From: Chryseobacterium sp.
GTDB lineage: Bacteria > Bacteroidota > Bacteroidia > Flavobacteriales > Weeksellaceae
Length of the DNA stretch: 64,000 nucleotides
Reading direction: 5' to 3'
Assembly: GCF_029240215.1 (NCBI RefSeq)
Contig: NZ_JARBTK010000005.1
Location: 124,015 to 188,014, forward strand
Part shown: positions 17,209 to 24,375 of the stretch, piece after piece
How positions within the stretch are numbered: position 1 is the stretch's first letter
How the letters are laid out: each line of letters opens with the position of its first letter
Position numbers and translations under genes: made by a program
Notes under the pieces: model-generated
Told to the model about the DNA's origin: nothing
The model's input: only the letters and a program-made list of their open reading frames with translations
Databases searched by the model: none

Positions 17209-17240
17209 TAAAATGCGTTCCCATTCGGACGCATTTTTTT
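17209..17240 (+). terminator. Terminator of yjdM
   Basis: AAATGCGT / ACGCATTT stem with a 10-nt loop and seven T downstream on the plus strand. Confidence 0.85.
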
Positions 17241-17462
17241 CATAAAAAAAGGAAAAGATTGGACAGTGTTATCTTCCAGAAACTTGATTGCAGGAGAAAA
17301 AATGCTAATTTCAGTCTCAATGGCGGAAGAAAATTGACCAAAAGTTTCCTTATGCTGTTGTAATAACAAATGTATTAAATAGCTTGATAATCAGAAAGAT
17401 ATTTAAATTAAATTTATCCACAAACTAACATTGAGAGTCTGAATAAAATGTTAATTTTTAAA

Positions 17463-18395
17463 TTAAAAAGTAATTTTTAAACTTCCTTCCAATACTTTAT
17501 CGGTATGAATGATGATCTCTTTACCTTTAGAAATGATCTTATTCCAATAATGATTTCCGGCAAATCTGCTTTCCGAAACTTCTGCATCAAAACCATGATC
17601 TGCAACTTTTATCTGATGTGGATAATAGGCAAAATTTGAAATTCCAAACTCAGATTTTTCGGTTTCTGAAAAAATATTGACCTCACCAAAAAGTTTAGCA
17701 ACATATATATTATAAGGGGTTTTGTAAGTTTCTTCAGCATTGTCATTCTGTATCAATCTTCCATTTTCCAGAATCACGATCTGATCAAGCCACGGAATAA
17801 TGTCCTGAAGTTCGTGCGTTGAAATAATCAGAGAAATGTTTTTATCTTTTACATATCGGAAAAGCTTTTCTCGAAGTTCAATTTTACGTGCAAAATCAAG
17901 ATGACTGAAAGGTTCATCCAGTAAAAGTAATTTAGGTAAAACTGAAAGTGCTCTTGCAATGGCAACTCTCTGCTGTTGTCCGCCACTCAGGTTTTTTGGC
18001 AGTACATTTGCAAACTCCGATAGCCCAACGACATCCAAAAGCTCATTCACAGTCTCTTTTTTCTTTGCAAAATTAATATTTGAAATAAATTTCCCCACAT
18101 TTTCGGCTACAGTTGCATATGGCATCAAGTCGAAATTCTGAGCAACAAATTTCATTTCGGCTTCTCCTGGAACAAGATTTCCTTTAGGGCCCATCAGTTT
18201 TTTACCTTCAAAAGTGATCTCGCCCTCTTCCCAATTCAGAAGTCCGTAGATAAGACTCAGTAAAGTAGATTTCCCGCAACCACTTTCTCCTGCTAATGCA
18301 ATTGTTTTTCCTTCACCCAGTTTGAGATTGAAATTTTGGAACAAAGTTTTTTCTTTGGTATGCGAAAAATGTAAGTTGTTTATCTCTAATAGCAT
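17463..18395 (-). CDS. Orphan ABC transporter ATP-binding protein
   Basis: The 310-residue protein has Walker A GESGCGKSTLLSL (about residue 36), the Q-loop near FVAQNFDLMPYATV, the signature LSGGQQQRVAIARAL, Walker B LLLLDEPFSHLDFA and the H-loop IISTHELQD. It is the ATPase of an ABC importer of the iron, sulfate or spermidine type, where an extra C-terminal stretch of about 80 residues often forms a regulatory (TOBE-like) domain; that stretch here is only weakly like TOBE. No permease or binding-protein gene is near, so substrate and partners are unknown. A TATTTTTG box sits 4 nt before its ATG. Confidence 0.8.
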   Translation of the reverse strand: MLLEINNLHFSHTKEKTLFQNFNLKLGEGKTIALAGESGCGKSTLLSLIYGLLNWEEGEITFEGKKLMGPKGNLVPGEAEMKFVAQNFDLMPYATVAENVGKFISNINFAKKKETVNELLDVVGLSEFANVLPKNLSGGQQQRVAIARALSVLPKLLLLDEPFSHLDFARKIELREKLFRYVKDKNISLIISTHELQDIIPWLDQIVILENGRLIQNDNAEETYKTPYNIYVAKLFGEVNIFSETEKSEFGISNFAYYPHQIKVADHGFDAEVSESRFAGNHYWNKIISKGKEIIIHTDKVLEGSLKITF

Positions 18396-18399
18396 TATA

Positions 18400-18407
18400 C
18401 AAAAATA
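18400..18407 (-). promoter_or_regulatory. -7 promoter box (TATTTTTG), leaderless-type
   Basis: On the minus strand TATTTTTG lies exactly 4 nt before the ATG of the ABC ATPase, the same spacing as for the genes at 21, 30468 and 47274. Confidence 0.5.
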
Positions 18408-18464
18408 GTGGTTTTACATTAGACTGGCATATTTTTAGTAATTTAGCATAACGTTAAAATTATT

Positions 18465-18517
18465 ATAAAAAAATCGCATCATCAGAGAAATTTTATCCTG
18501 CTACAAGCAGATGCGAT
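18465..18517 (-). promoter_or_regulatory. Terminator-like structure upstream of the ABC ATPase (attenuator candidate)
   Basis: On the minus strand ATCGCATC (18517-18510) pairs perfectly with GATGCGAT (18480-18473), enclosing a small TGCTTGTAGCA hairpin, and is followed by a T-run (TTTTTTTA). No minus-strand gene lies upstream, so it would end a short transcript or attenuate one entering the ABC gene. On the plus strand the same stem falls in the yceI leader. Confidence 0.4.
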
Positions 18518-18547
18518 CTCTAAATCTTTAAAAAAATACCTTACAAT

Positions 18548-19204
18548 ATGAAAAGAAGATTATTTTCCCTTGCTATTCCTGTGCTTTTTGCAGCTGTATT
18601 AGTTTCGTGCCAGAAAGAAAAACCTGTAACGGGTGAGAGTAGTGATGTTACAACCACAAAAGACGGTAACAAATATGTGCTTGATACTTTAAACAGCAAG
18701 GTAGAATGGAAGGGTTATAAAGTTTTCAAATCTGAAAATACAAGTCATTTTGGAACGATAACTTTTGAAAGCGGAGATGTTACTGTAAAAGACGGGAAAC
18801 TAGAAAGTGGAAAATTTGTTGCAGATATGAATTCTCTTACTTCTGTAGATTTAAAAGATGATGCAGATCAATTAGGAAAGCTAAACGGTCATCTGAAAAG
18901 CGGAGATTTCTTTGAAACAGAAAAATTCCCGACTGCTTCTTACGAAATCACAAAAGTAACTCCATCCGCAGAAGGTGATTATAATACACTTTTGGATGGA
19001 AATTTAACGATAAAAGGAATTACAAAACCTATTCAATTTAAAGCAAATGTTTCTGTAAACGAAGGAATGGTGAGCATTGCAACGGAACCTAAAGATATTA
19101 TGAGAGAAGAGTTTGGAGTGAAATTTCAAAGTCCTGCTGAAAATGGAGTGATCAAAGATGAGGTGACTCTTCAGATTAATGTAAAAGCTTTAGAAAAAAA
19201 ATAA
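18548..19204 (+). CDS. YceI family lipoprotein
   Basis: The 218-residue product begins with a lipoprotein signal (LFAAVLVSCQK, Cys at about residue 21) and then has the YceI fold: VLDTLNSKVEWKGYKVFKSENTSHFGTITF, DLKDDADQLGKLNGHLKSGDFFETEKFPTASYEI and GNLTIKGITKPIQFKANVSV. YceI proteins are lipocalin-like beta barrels that bind polyprenoid chains in the periplasm. Here it is anchored by lipid, probably to the outer membrane. A short membrane microprotein follows after 6 nt and may be co-transcribed. Confidence 0.9.
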   Translation: MKRRLFSLAIPVLFAAVLVSCQKEKPVTGESSDVTTTKDGNKYVLDTLNSKVEWKGYKVFKSENTSHFGTITFESGDVTVKDGKLESGKFVADMNSLTSVDLKDDADQLGKLNGHLKSGDFFETEKFPTASYEITKVTPSAEGDYNTLLDGNLTIKGITKPIQFKANVSVNEGMVSIATEPKDIMREEFGVKFQSPAENGVIKDEVTLQINVKALEKK

Positions 19205-19210
19205 TTTAAA

Positions 19211-19330
19211 ATGAATTCTTACGAAGGAACTTATGATTTTGGATATTCTTTGGCGCCATTTCTCATATGTGGATTATTGGTGGTGATAATTTATTTCCTC
19301 ATTCGCTTTATAAGAAAAATGAAAAAGTGA
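19211..19330 (+). CDS. 39-residue single-pass membrane microprotein
   Basis: This ORF is too short for the supplied track. It starts 6 nt after the YceI stop: MNSYEGTYDFGYSLAP, then a hydrophobic segment of about 20 residues (FLICGLLVVIIYFLIRF) and a basic tail (IRKMKK). The charge pattern (acidic N-terminus, Arg/Lys-rich C-terminus next to the membrane) gives a consistent orientation with the C-terminus in the cytosol. A terminator hairpin follows 20 nt after its stop, so it probably ends the YceI transcript. The function is unknown. Confidence 0.5.
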   Translation: MNSYEGTYDFGYSLAPFLICGLLVVIIYFLIRFIRKMKK

Positions 19331-19348
19331 TTTTCACAAAAAATATTA

Positions 19349-19378
19349 CAATCTGTCTGAAAAGGCAGATTTTTTTAT
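19349..19378 (+). terminator. Terminator of the YceI transcript
   Basis: ATCTGTC / GGCAGAT stem (one G-U) with a loop of six bases and seven T downstream. Confidence 0.75.
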
Positions 19379-19411
19379 GATAATTTCAAAACTTTTTTAA
19401 TTGGAAAACCT

Positions 19412-19419
19412 TATTTTTG
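19412..19419 (+). promoter_or_regulatory. -7 promoter box (TATTTTTG) of pheS
   Basis: It lies 28 nt before the pheS ATG. A -33 TTTG element at a good distance is not obvious. Confidence 0.4.
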
Positions 19420-19447
19420 CAGATACATTTTTGAAAGGGTTAATATA

Positions 19448-20458
19448 ATGACAGAAAAGATAGAAGAATTACTGATCGAAGTAAACAACTTCAGCGCAAC
19501 ATCCAAAGATGAAATTGAAAATTTCCGAATCAAGTATAATGGTAAAAAAGGAGTTTTAAATGATTTTTATGAAACATTAAAAACCATTCCCAACGATCAG
19601 AAAAAAGATTTCGGACAAAAGATCAATTCTTTGAAACAGGCTGTTGCAGCAAAACTGGAGGATTTTAAAAACTCTTCCGAGTCTTCTGTTGTTCTTGAAA
19701 AAGAAGATCTTACAAGACCTGCTTTTCCGTTAGATTTAGGATCAAGACATCCGATCAATTTAGTAAAAAACAGAATTATCGATATTTTTAAATCGATCGG
19801 TTTTGCTGTTGCAGACGGACCAGAGATTGAAGATGACTGGCATAATTTTACGGCACTTAATTTACCGGAATATCACCCGGCAAGAGATATGCAGGATACT
19901 TTTTTTATCGAGCAGAATCCTGATATTCTTTTAAGAACACATACTTCTTCGGTTCAGATCCGTTATATGGAAGAAAACCAGCCGCCGATCAGAATTTTGT
20001 CTCCGGGAAGAGTTTTCAGAAACGAAGCAGTTTCTTCTCGTTCGCACTGTATTTTCCATCAGATCGAAGGTTTGTATATTGATGAAAAGGTAAGTTTTGC
20101 AGATTTGAAACAGACGATTCAGTTTTTTACAACAGAGCTTTTCGGGAAGTCAAAAATCAGAATGAGACCTTCATATTTTCCTTTTACAGAGCCAAGTGCA
20201 GAGATTGATGTGTATTGGGGACTAAATTCTGAGACAGATTACAGAATTACAAAAGGAACAGGATGGCTTGAAATTATGGGTTGCGGAATGGTAGACCCCG
20301 CAGTTTTAAAAAACGTAAATATAGATTCTGAAAAATATTCCGGTTATGCTTTCGGAATGGGTATTGAGAGAATTACGATGCTTCTTTACCAAATGAGCGA
20401 TATCAGGATGTTCTTCGAAAATGATAAAAGAACACTAGAACAATTTAAGACATTATAA
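19448..20458 (+). CDS. pheS: Phenylalanyl-tRNA synthetase, alpha subunit
   Basis: The 336-residue protein is the class II catalytic subunit. It has an N-terminal coiled coil (about 1-80), [19 protein letters not shown], motif 2 [27 protein letters not shown] region, and motif 3 [18 protein letters not shown]. It charges tRNA-Phe with phenylalanine as an alpha2beta2 enzyme; the beta-subunit gene (pheT) is not next to it, which is common in Bacteroidota. A TATTTTTG box sits at 19412. It has its own terminator. Confidence 0.96.
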   Translation: MTEKIEELLIEVNNFSATSKDEIENFRIKYNGKKGVLNDFYETLKTIPNDQKKDFGQKINSLKQAVAAKLEDFKNSSESSVVLEKEDLTRPAFPLDLGSRHPINLVKNRIIDIFKSIGFAVADGPEIEDDWHNFTALNLPEYHPARDMQDTFFIEQNPDILLRTHTSSVQIRYMEENQPPIRILSPGRVFRNEAVSSRSHCIFHQIEGLYIDEKVSFADLKQTIQFFTTELFGKSKIRMRPSYFPFTEPSAEIDVYWGLNSETDYRITKGTGWLEIMGCGMVDPAVLKNVNIDSEKYSGYAFGMGIERITMLLYQMSDIRMFFENDKRTLEQFKTL

Positions 20459-20481
20459 TCAATTTATAATTAAATAAATAG

Positions 20482-20518
20482 AATTCCTGTAAAATGATTT
20501 TTTACAGGAATTTTTTAT
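20482..20518 (+). terminator. Terminator of pheS
   Basis: AATTCCTGTAAAA / TTTTACAGGAATT hairpin followed by six T. Confidence 0.88.
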
Positions 20519-20547
20519 TACTTTTATAAGAATAATTTACACAAAGA

Positions 20548-22278
20548 ATGTTTAAAAAGACGTTGAATTTTAGGTTGAGAAAAATTGTTCTTTATTCTCT
20601 TATTTCATGTATTTTATTAATACAGATTACCATAGCAGGTTTTTTTTATAACGAGTTTGTCAGCCGGAGAAATTTAACTTTTATCGAAAACCAGTTAAAA
20701 GAACTTCGTCAACTTGAGAATCTTACAGATGCCTCGAAAAAAGAACTTGTGAATGCACAGGTTTTTTTTCAGAAATATGTAATCAGCAATGATGATGAAT
20801 ATTTAAAATCTTACTTTAATTCTATAAACAGACTTACAAAAAAATTAGACAGTATCAATCATTTCAGATATAAAAATCCGAAACTGAAAAATATTCTGAT
20901 ATCACTTAAAAAAGATACTTTAGAAGTGAAGAATTTAAAGCTTCTTGTTGATTCGACTTCTCAATTATCAACAAATTCAAATCTCAAAATCCGTGATCAG
21001 ATGCCCAAACTCAAAAGATTTGAGTACGATTTTAACTTTGATAAATTTGAAGTACAGAAAAAGACTTACACAGATACTATAAAAAAGAAAGGATTATTCG
21101 GACGTTTGGGAGATGCAATCGCAGGAAAAGAAAACGTACGAAAAGACAGTATAGTTGTAACTGTGAAAAACGGTACAACACCCATGGCTACAAGGATGAA
21201 GACGGAATTAGACAGTGTGATGAATCTGGTTAATAATCATTATTCTAAGGAAGTTAAGAAGATACAATATAATATTATCAAAAAGCAAAATAATAGCAAC
21301 ACCAACAGTACCAATCTTTATACAACTTTTAATCATCTTTTGGTCTACAGTAATGAATTGATGAATGTTTATGAATTTGCCGTGAAAGATTCTAAAGCTG
21401 ATCTTGAAAAAGAATATGCAGACCAAAATTCGGAAAGTAATACCATCAGGATGTATCTGGTTTTGGGACTAATGATTCTGATGTTCATCGTTTCTATATT
21501 GATCATGTATTTTACGAGAATAGCATTTATTTATGAAAGAAAACTGAATGCTGCGAACAGACAGATCAAAGAAAATTTAAATTTCAAAAACAGAATTCTT
21601 GGGATGTTGAGCCACGAACTGAGGTCACCATTGAAAATCATCGGAATTTTCATCAACAGAATTAATAAGAAAACTACTGATGAAAGCATTAAAGAATATT
21701 TAAAGTCAATAAGCTTTACCAATAATACTTTGTTGATGCAGGCGAATCAGATTCTTGAATATACCAAAAATCAGCATGTTGAAAATAAATTAATCCCTGT
21801 CGTTTTTAATCTTAGCAACGAGATTGATTCAATTTTAAACTCAATAGAACCTTATATTCAGACAAGAAATAACAAATTTATCATTCATAAAAACATCAAT
21901 CCGAATCTTGTAGTGTATTCTGACAACACAAAAATCAATCAGCTTTTTATGAATATTCTTGGTAATGCTAATAAATTTACAGAAAACGGAGAGATTACCG
22001 TAAGAACTTCAGCAGAACCTGTTGATGAAAATACGGTTGCTTTGGTAACGAATATTACAGACTCAGGTGTTGGGATTTCAAAATCAGATCTAGAAAAAAT
22101 ATTTGAACCTTATTATCAGGGAGTTATTTCTGATGAGGTTGAAAATCTGGGTGCAGGTCTTGGTTTGAGCCTGTGTAAAGAACTTGTGGAACTATACTCA
22201 GGCAATATTTCGGTTGAAAGTGAGTTCAATGAAGGAACAACTGTTTCTTTTTCTCTTAATTTAAAGATCAATAAATGA
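20548..22278 (+). CDS. Membrane sensor histidine kinase
   Basis: The 576-residue protein has a first membrane helix at about residues 14-34, an extracytoplasmic region of some 260 residues without a known domain, a second helix at about 302-322, and a cytosolic kinase core. The core has MLSHELRSPLKIIGIFINRI (phosphoacceptor His), MNILGNANKFTENGEITV (N box), VTDSGVGISKSDLEKIFEPYYQG (G1) and NLGAGLGLSLCKELVELYSG (G2). It overlaps the downstream response regulator by 4 bp (ATGA), so it almost certainly phosphorylates that protein. The signal is unknown; the sensor region is rich in Asn and Lys and mostly helical. Confidence 0.9.
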   Translation: MFKKTLNFRLRKIVLYSLISCILLIQITIAGFFYNEFVSRRNLTFIENQLKELRQLENLTDASKKELVNAQVFFQKYVISNDDEYLKSYFNSINRLTKKLDSINHFRYKNPKLKNILISLKKDTLEVKNLKLLVDSTSQLSTNSNLKIRDQMPKLKRFEYDFNFDKFEVQKKTYTDTIKKKGLFGRLGDAIAGKENVRKDSIVVTVKNGTTPMATRMKTELDSVMNLVNNHYSKEVKKIQYNIIKKQNNSNTNSTNLYTTFNHLLVYSNELMNVYEFAVKDSKADLEKEYADQNSESNTIRMYLVLGLMILMFIVSILIMYFTRIAFIYERKLNAANRQIKENLNFKNRILGMLSHELRSPLKIIGIFINRINKKTTDESIKEYLKSISFTNNTLLMQANQILEYTKNQHVENKLIPVVFNLSNEIDSILNSIEPYIQTRNNKFIIHKNINPNLVVYSDNTKINQLFMNILGNANKFTENGEITVRTSAEPVDENTVALVTNITDSGVGISKSDLEKIFEPYYQGVISDEVENLGAGLGLSLCKELVELYSGNISVESEFNEGTTVSFSLNLKINK

Positions 22279-22919
22279 ATCATTTAGATAGCACTTCTGT
22301 CAACTTTCTTCTTGCGGATGATCACAGCCTCATAAGACAGGGAGTTGCATTTCTATTGGAAGATTTGTTTTTGGAGCATGTAGTTTTTCATGCTTCCAAT
22401 CTACAGCAGACACTGGAAATAATAAAAATAAACCCCATTGATATTGCCATTATTGATGCTCATTTTCCTGATGGAAATAGTCTTAATATTCTGCCGGAAA
22501 TAAAAAAAATACGTTCGGGAACGAAAATCCTTATTTTTACAGGAATTGATGAAAGTACGCATTCTCTTAAATTCATCAACGCCGGAGCAAACGGCTTTCT
22601 AAGTAAGTTGAGTGAAGAAGAAGAGATAAAAAGGGCTATTCTCAAAATAAAAGAAGAAGGAGAGTATATTTCTGCTGCAACCCAGGCTTTACTGATGAAT
22701 TCTTTTAGAGATCAAAAACTTATTAATCCCCTGTCTGTTCTAGCAGAAAGAGAATTACAGATTGCAGAGCTGTATGCTAAAGGTTATGGAAACCTTGAAA
22801 TTGCCAACCTTCTTGATCTTAAACAAAATACCGTAAGTACAATCAAAAAACGCATATTCGAAAAATTGAAAGTTGAAAATATTGTGGAACTGATTGAATT
22901 AGTTAAAGAACATCATTAA
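22275..22919 (+). CDS. LuxR/NarL-type response regulator
   Basis: The 214-residue protein has a receiver domain with the acidic pair in LLADDHSLIRQG, the phosphoacceptor Asp in IDIAIIDAHFPDG, and the conserved Lys in SKLSEEEEI. It ends in a LuxR helix-turn-helix (ERELQIAELYAKGYGNLEIANLLDLKQNTVSTIKKRIFEKL). It binds DNA once phosphorylated, very probably by the kinase encoded upstream. The 530-bp structured intergenic region directly downstream is a plausible target, but that is inference. Confidence 0.92.
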   Translation: MNHLDSTSVNFLLADDHSLIRQGVAFLLEDLFLEHVVFHASNLQQTLEIIKINPIDIAIIDAHFPDGNSLNILPEIKKIRSGTKILIFTGIDESTHSLKFINAGANGFLSKLSEEEEIKRAILKIKEEGEYISAATQALLMNSFRDQKLINPLSVLAERELQIAELYAKGYGNLEIANLLDLKQNTVSTIKKRIFEKLKVENIVELIELVKEHH

Positions 22920-22965
22920 AGTTCCTATCTGAATTTTTTCTTAATTCAAATAATCATTTTAAATT

Positions 22966-22985
22966 TTGTAGATAAATATCTACAA
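22966..22985. promoter_or_regulatory. Perfect 8-bp palindrome TTGTAGAT-N4-ATCTACAA
   Basis: Arms TTGTAGAT and ATCTACAA are exact reverse complements separated by AAAT. It lies 47 nt after the response-regulator stop and could be an operator or a weak hairpin; no T-run follows. Confidence 0.5.
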
Positions 22986-23001
22986 TCAATGCGACATTTA
23001 T

Positions 23002-23027
23002 CTATATGATTTTAAGTAATCATATAG
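23002..23027. promoter_or_regulatory. Perfect 10-bp palindrome CTATATGATT-N6-AATCATATAG
   Basis: The arms are exact reverse complements with a 6-nt spacer TTAAGT. The symmetry and spacing fit a dimeric regulator site; the neighbouring response regulator is the obvious candidate, but this is unproven. Confidence 0.5.
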
Positions 23028-23264
23028 TGATATGTTAGTATTTTTGTCTCAAGATAAATGTTACTATTTAATCTTTCATAAACATAATGATATTTTGAAA
23101 AAAAATTAATATTGAAACTGTAGAATTTTAATTTGGGGAGGTAGAAACACAAATGAAAAATACAGAGTGCTGTTTTACAAGAGTTGAAAGGCTTTGTAAA
23201 TCATACTCAAACCCTAAATGATTTAGAAGATTCTAAAAACACAACTGTTGTAATCCTTAGTATA

Positions 23265-23290
23265 GTCGCAGAGCTCTTATGCTCTGTGAC
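23265..23290 (+). promoter_or_regulatory. RNA hairpin GTCGCAGAGC / GCTCTGTGAC
   Basis: Ten paired bases (one G-U) close a 6-nt loop TCTTAT. No T-run follows, so it is a structural stem rather than a terminator. Confidence 0.6.
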
Positions 23291-23384
23291 AGATACAGGA
23301 GAAATTCAGATAGCTGAATTTTTTATTCAAATTTTCAATGATTGTCAAATAATAAACTTTACTATAATTAACCTTAATATTTTA

Positions 23385-23420
23385 AGAGCGGCTTCTGCAA
23401 AGAAGCCGCTCTGTTTTTTT
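23385..23420 (+). terminator. Strong plus-strand rho-independent terminator
   Basis: An 11-bp GC-rich stem (AGAGCGGCTTC / GAAGCCGCTCT, loop TGCAAA) is followed by GTTTTTTTA. It is about 470 nt past the response regulator stop, so it ends either a long leader or a separate small RNA. Confidence 0.85.
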
Positions 23421-23449
23421 ATCAAGTTTTATTTAAATTATAATTGCAA

Positions 23450-24220
23450 TTATTTTACAAATTTCAAAGGATATTTTACATTTTTATAATTATCAATACT
23501 TGCTTTTAAAGAGCCTACAGCCAATTCAGCTTTCAGCAACAGCGGAATATGGTTTGCATCATTTGATACCCACATTGTAACACCCTCTTTCTGTTTAAAC
23601 ACTCTTCCGCTTTTTACAGATGGAATAATTTTCAGAGCATTGATAGTTCCGAATTTTGTCTTTAAATTTTCAGTTCCTATTACTTTAAGCTGAAAAGGAA
23701 ACATCTCATCATCAATCCACACATTCATATTAAAAACAGTACCGGTCTTCAGTTCTGCGGGAGTTTTACTTCTTAAAAAATAAAAGCATGAAAGCATATC
23801 CTGAACACCTTTTACAGATTTTATGGTTTTGGAACCATTTGCAGGTGTTTTTTTATCCGTTAAAACCAAAGTATTGTTGTCGTGATTGAAAACGGTCTGC
23901 AAATGTTGAGAATAGCTTCCTTCTTTTACGTTTCTTACATAGTAACTTGGCAGCTCTGTCTGCATATTGATGTAGCTTTCATATAAATCTTCCACTTTAA
24001 AAAAAGCTTTCACTGCACCGGTTGTCTGTCCTGTCCCTTTTACATATAAGTGAGGAACGCCTTTATAGTTGGTTTTCTTTGCTGTAAGGTTTGCCGATCC
24101 TGCGGTCAGAAAACCGTAGTGAATTCGGAGTGTTAAAGATTCTCCATCATTAATATTTGTGATCTGGCTTTTACCTGAAAAGAAAACAAATATCGCTGCT
24201 ATATAAAATAATTTCTTCAT
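23450..24220 (-). CDS. DUF3108 domain secreted protein
   Basis: The 256-residue product starts with a signal peptide (MKKLFYIAAIFVFFSGKSQ). The DUF3108 hallmarks are ESLTLRIHYGFLTAGSANL near the N-terminus, YESYINMQTELPSYYVRNVKEGSY, MLSCFYFLRSK and KTKFGTINALKIIPSVKSGRVF. The domain is a periplasmic or outer-membrane-facing beta fold of unknown role; it is widespread in Bacteroidota. Its 3' end overlaps the tail of the structured region on the opposite strand. Confidence 0.85.
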   Translation of the reverse strand: MKKLFYIAAIFVFFSGKSQITNINDGESLTLRIHYGFLTAGSANLTAKKTNYKGVPHLYVKGTGQTTGAVKAFFKVEDLYESYINMQTELPSYYVRNVKEGSYSQHLQTVFNHDNNTLVLTDKKTPANGSKTIKSVKGVQDMLSCFYFLRSKTPAELKTGTVFNMNVWIDDEMFPFQLKVIGTENLKTKFGTINALKIIPSVKSGRVFKQKEGVTMWVSNDANHIPLLLKAELAVGSLKASIDNYKNVKYPLKFVK

Positions 24221-24336
24221 AATTTAAATTTTTACAAAAACACTGCCAATTAAAATGCAGGTTTTAAAGGTAGGGAATTTGATAAATCTCAGTTTTTTAT
24301 TTAAGTTCAATTAAATATGCTTCGCATTAAAATTAG

Positions 24337-24344
24337 TAAATTTG
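24337..24344 (+). promoter_or_regulatory. -7 promoter box (TAAATTTG) of the ferredoxin reductase gene
   Basis: The perfect TAnnTTTG match lies 31 nt before the ATG at 24376. No clear -33 element is seen. Confidence 0.4.
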
Positions 24345-24375
24345 CAGCTACATACAATTAAATTATCTTTATATT

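Larger units (their letters stand above)
23100..23420 (+). ncRNA. Candidate small RNA ending in a strong terminator
   Basis: A possible start lies in the TTTTG-rich segment near 23093-23120. The stretch contains the hairpin GTCGCAGAGC-TCTTAT-GCTCTGTGAC (23265-23290, one mismatch-tolerant G-U) and ends in AGAGCGGCTTC-TGCAAA-GAAGCCGCTCT followed by GTTTTTTT. No convincing coding start is seen, although one frame is open (see findings). The 5' end is a guess. Confidence 0.4.
22920..23449. other. 530-bp structured intergenic region
   Basis: This gene-poor stretch holds two perfect palindromes (22966-22985 and 23002-23027), a strong hairpin (23265-23290) and a plus-strand rho-independent terminator (23385-23420). 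An open frame also runs through it without a good start. The first two palindromes look like operators; the later elements look like a transcribed RNA. Neither is assigned. Confidence 0.6.

Noticed and set aside
17184-17369. 61-residue minus-strand ORF between yjdM and the ABC ATPase
   Set aside because: It overlaps the yjdM terminator, has no family-like sequence and no start signal; it is a chance frame in a low-coding gap.
23153-23221. A 22-residue ORF (MKNTECCFTRVERLCK...) after a GGGGAGGT sequence
   Set aside because: It is very short and ends immediately; the neighbouring frame is the open one. It may be a remnant of a frameshifted gene, so it is not called as a gene.
23184-23489. 101-residue ORF taken as a complete gene from a TTG start
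   Set aside because: It reads through a strong terminator and overlaps the end of the opposite-strand DUF3108 gene; it is reported only as a possible decayed frame.
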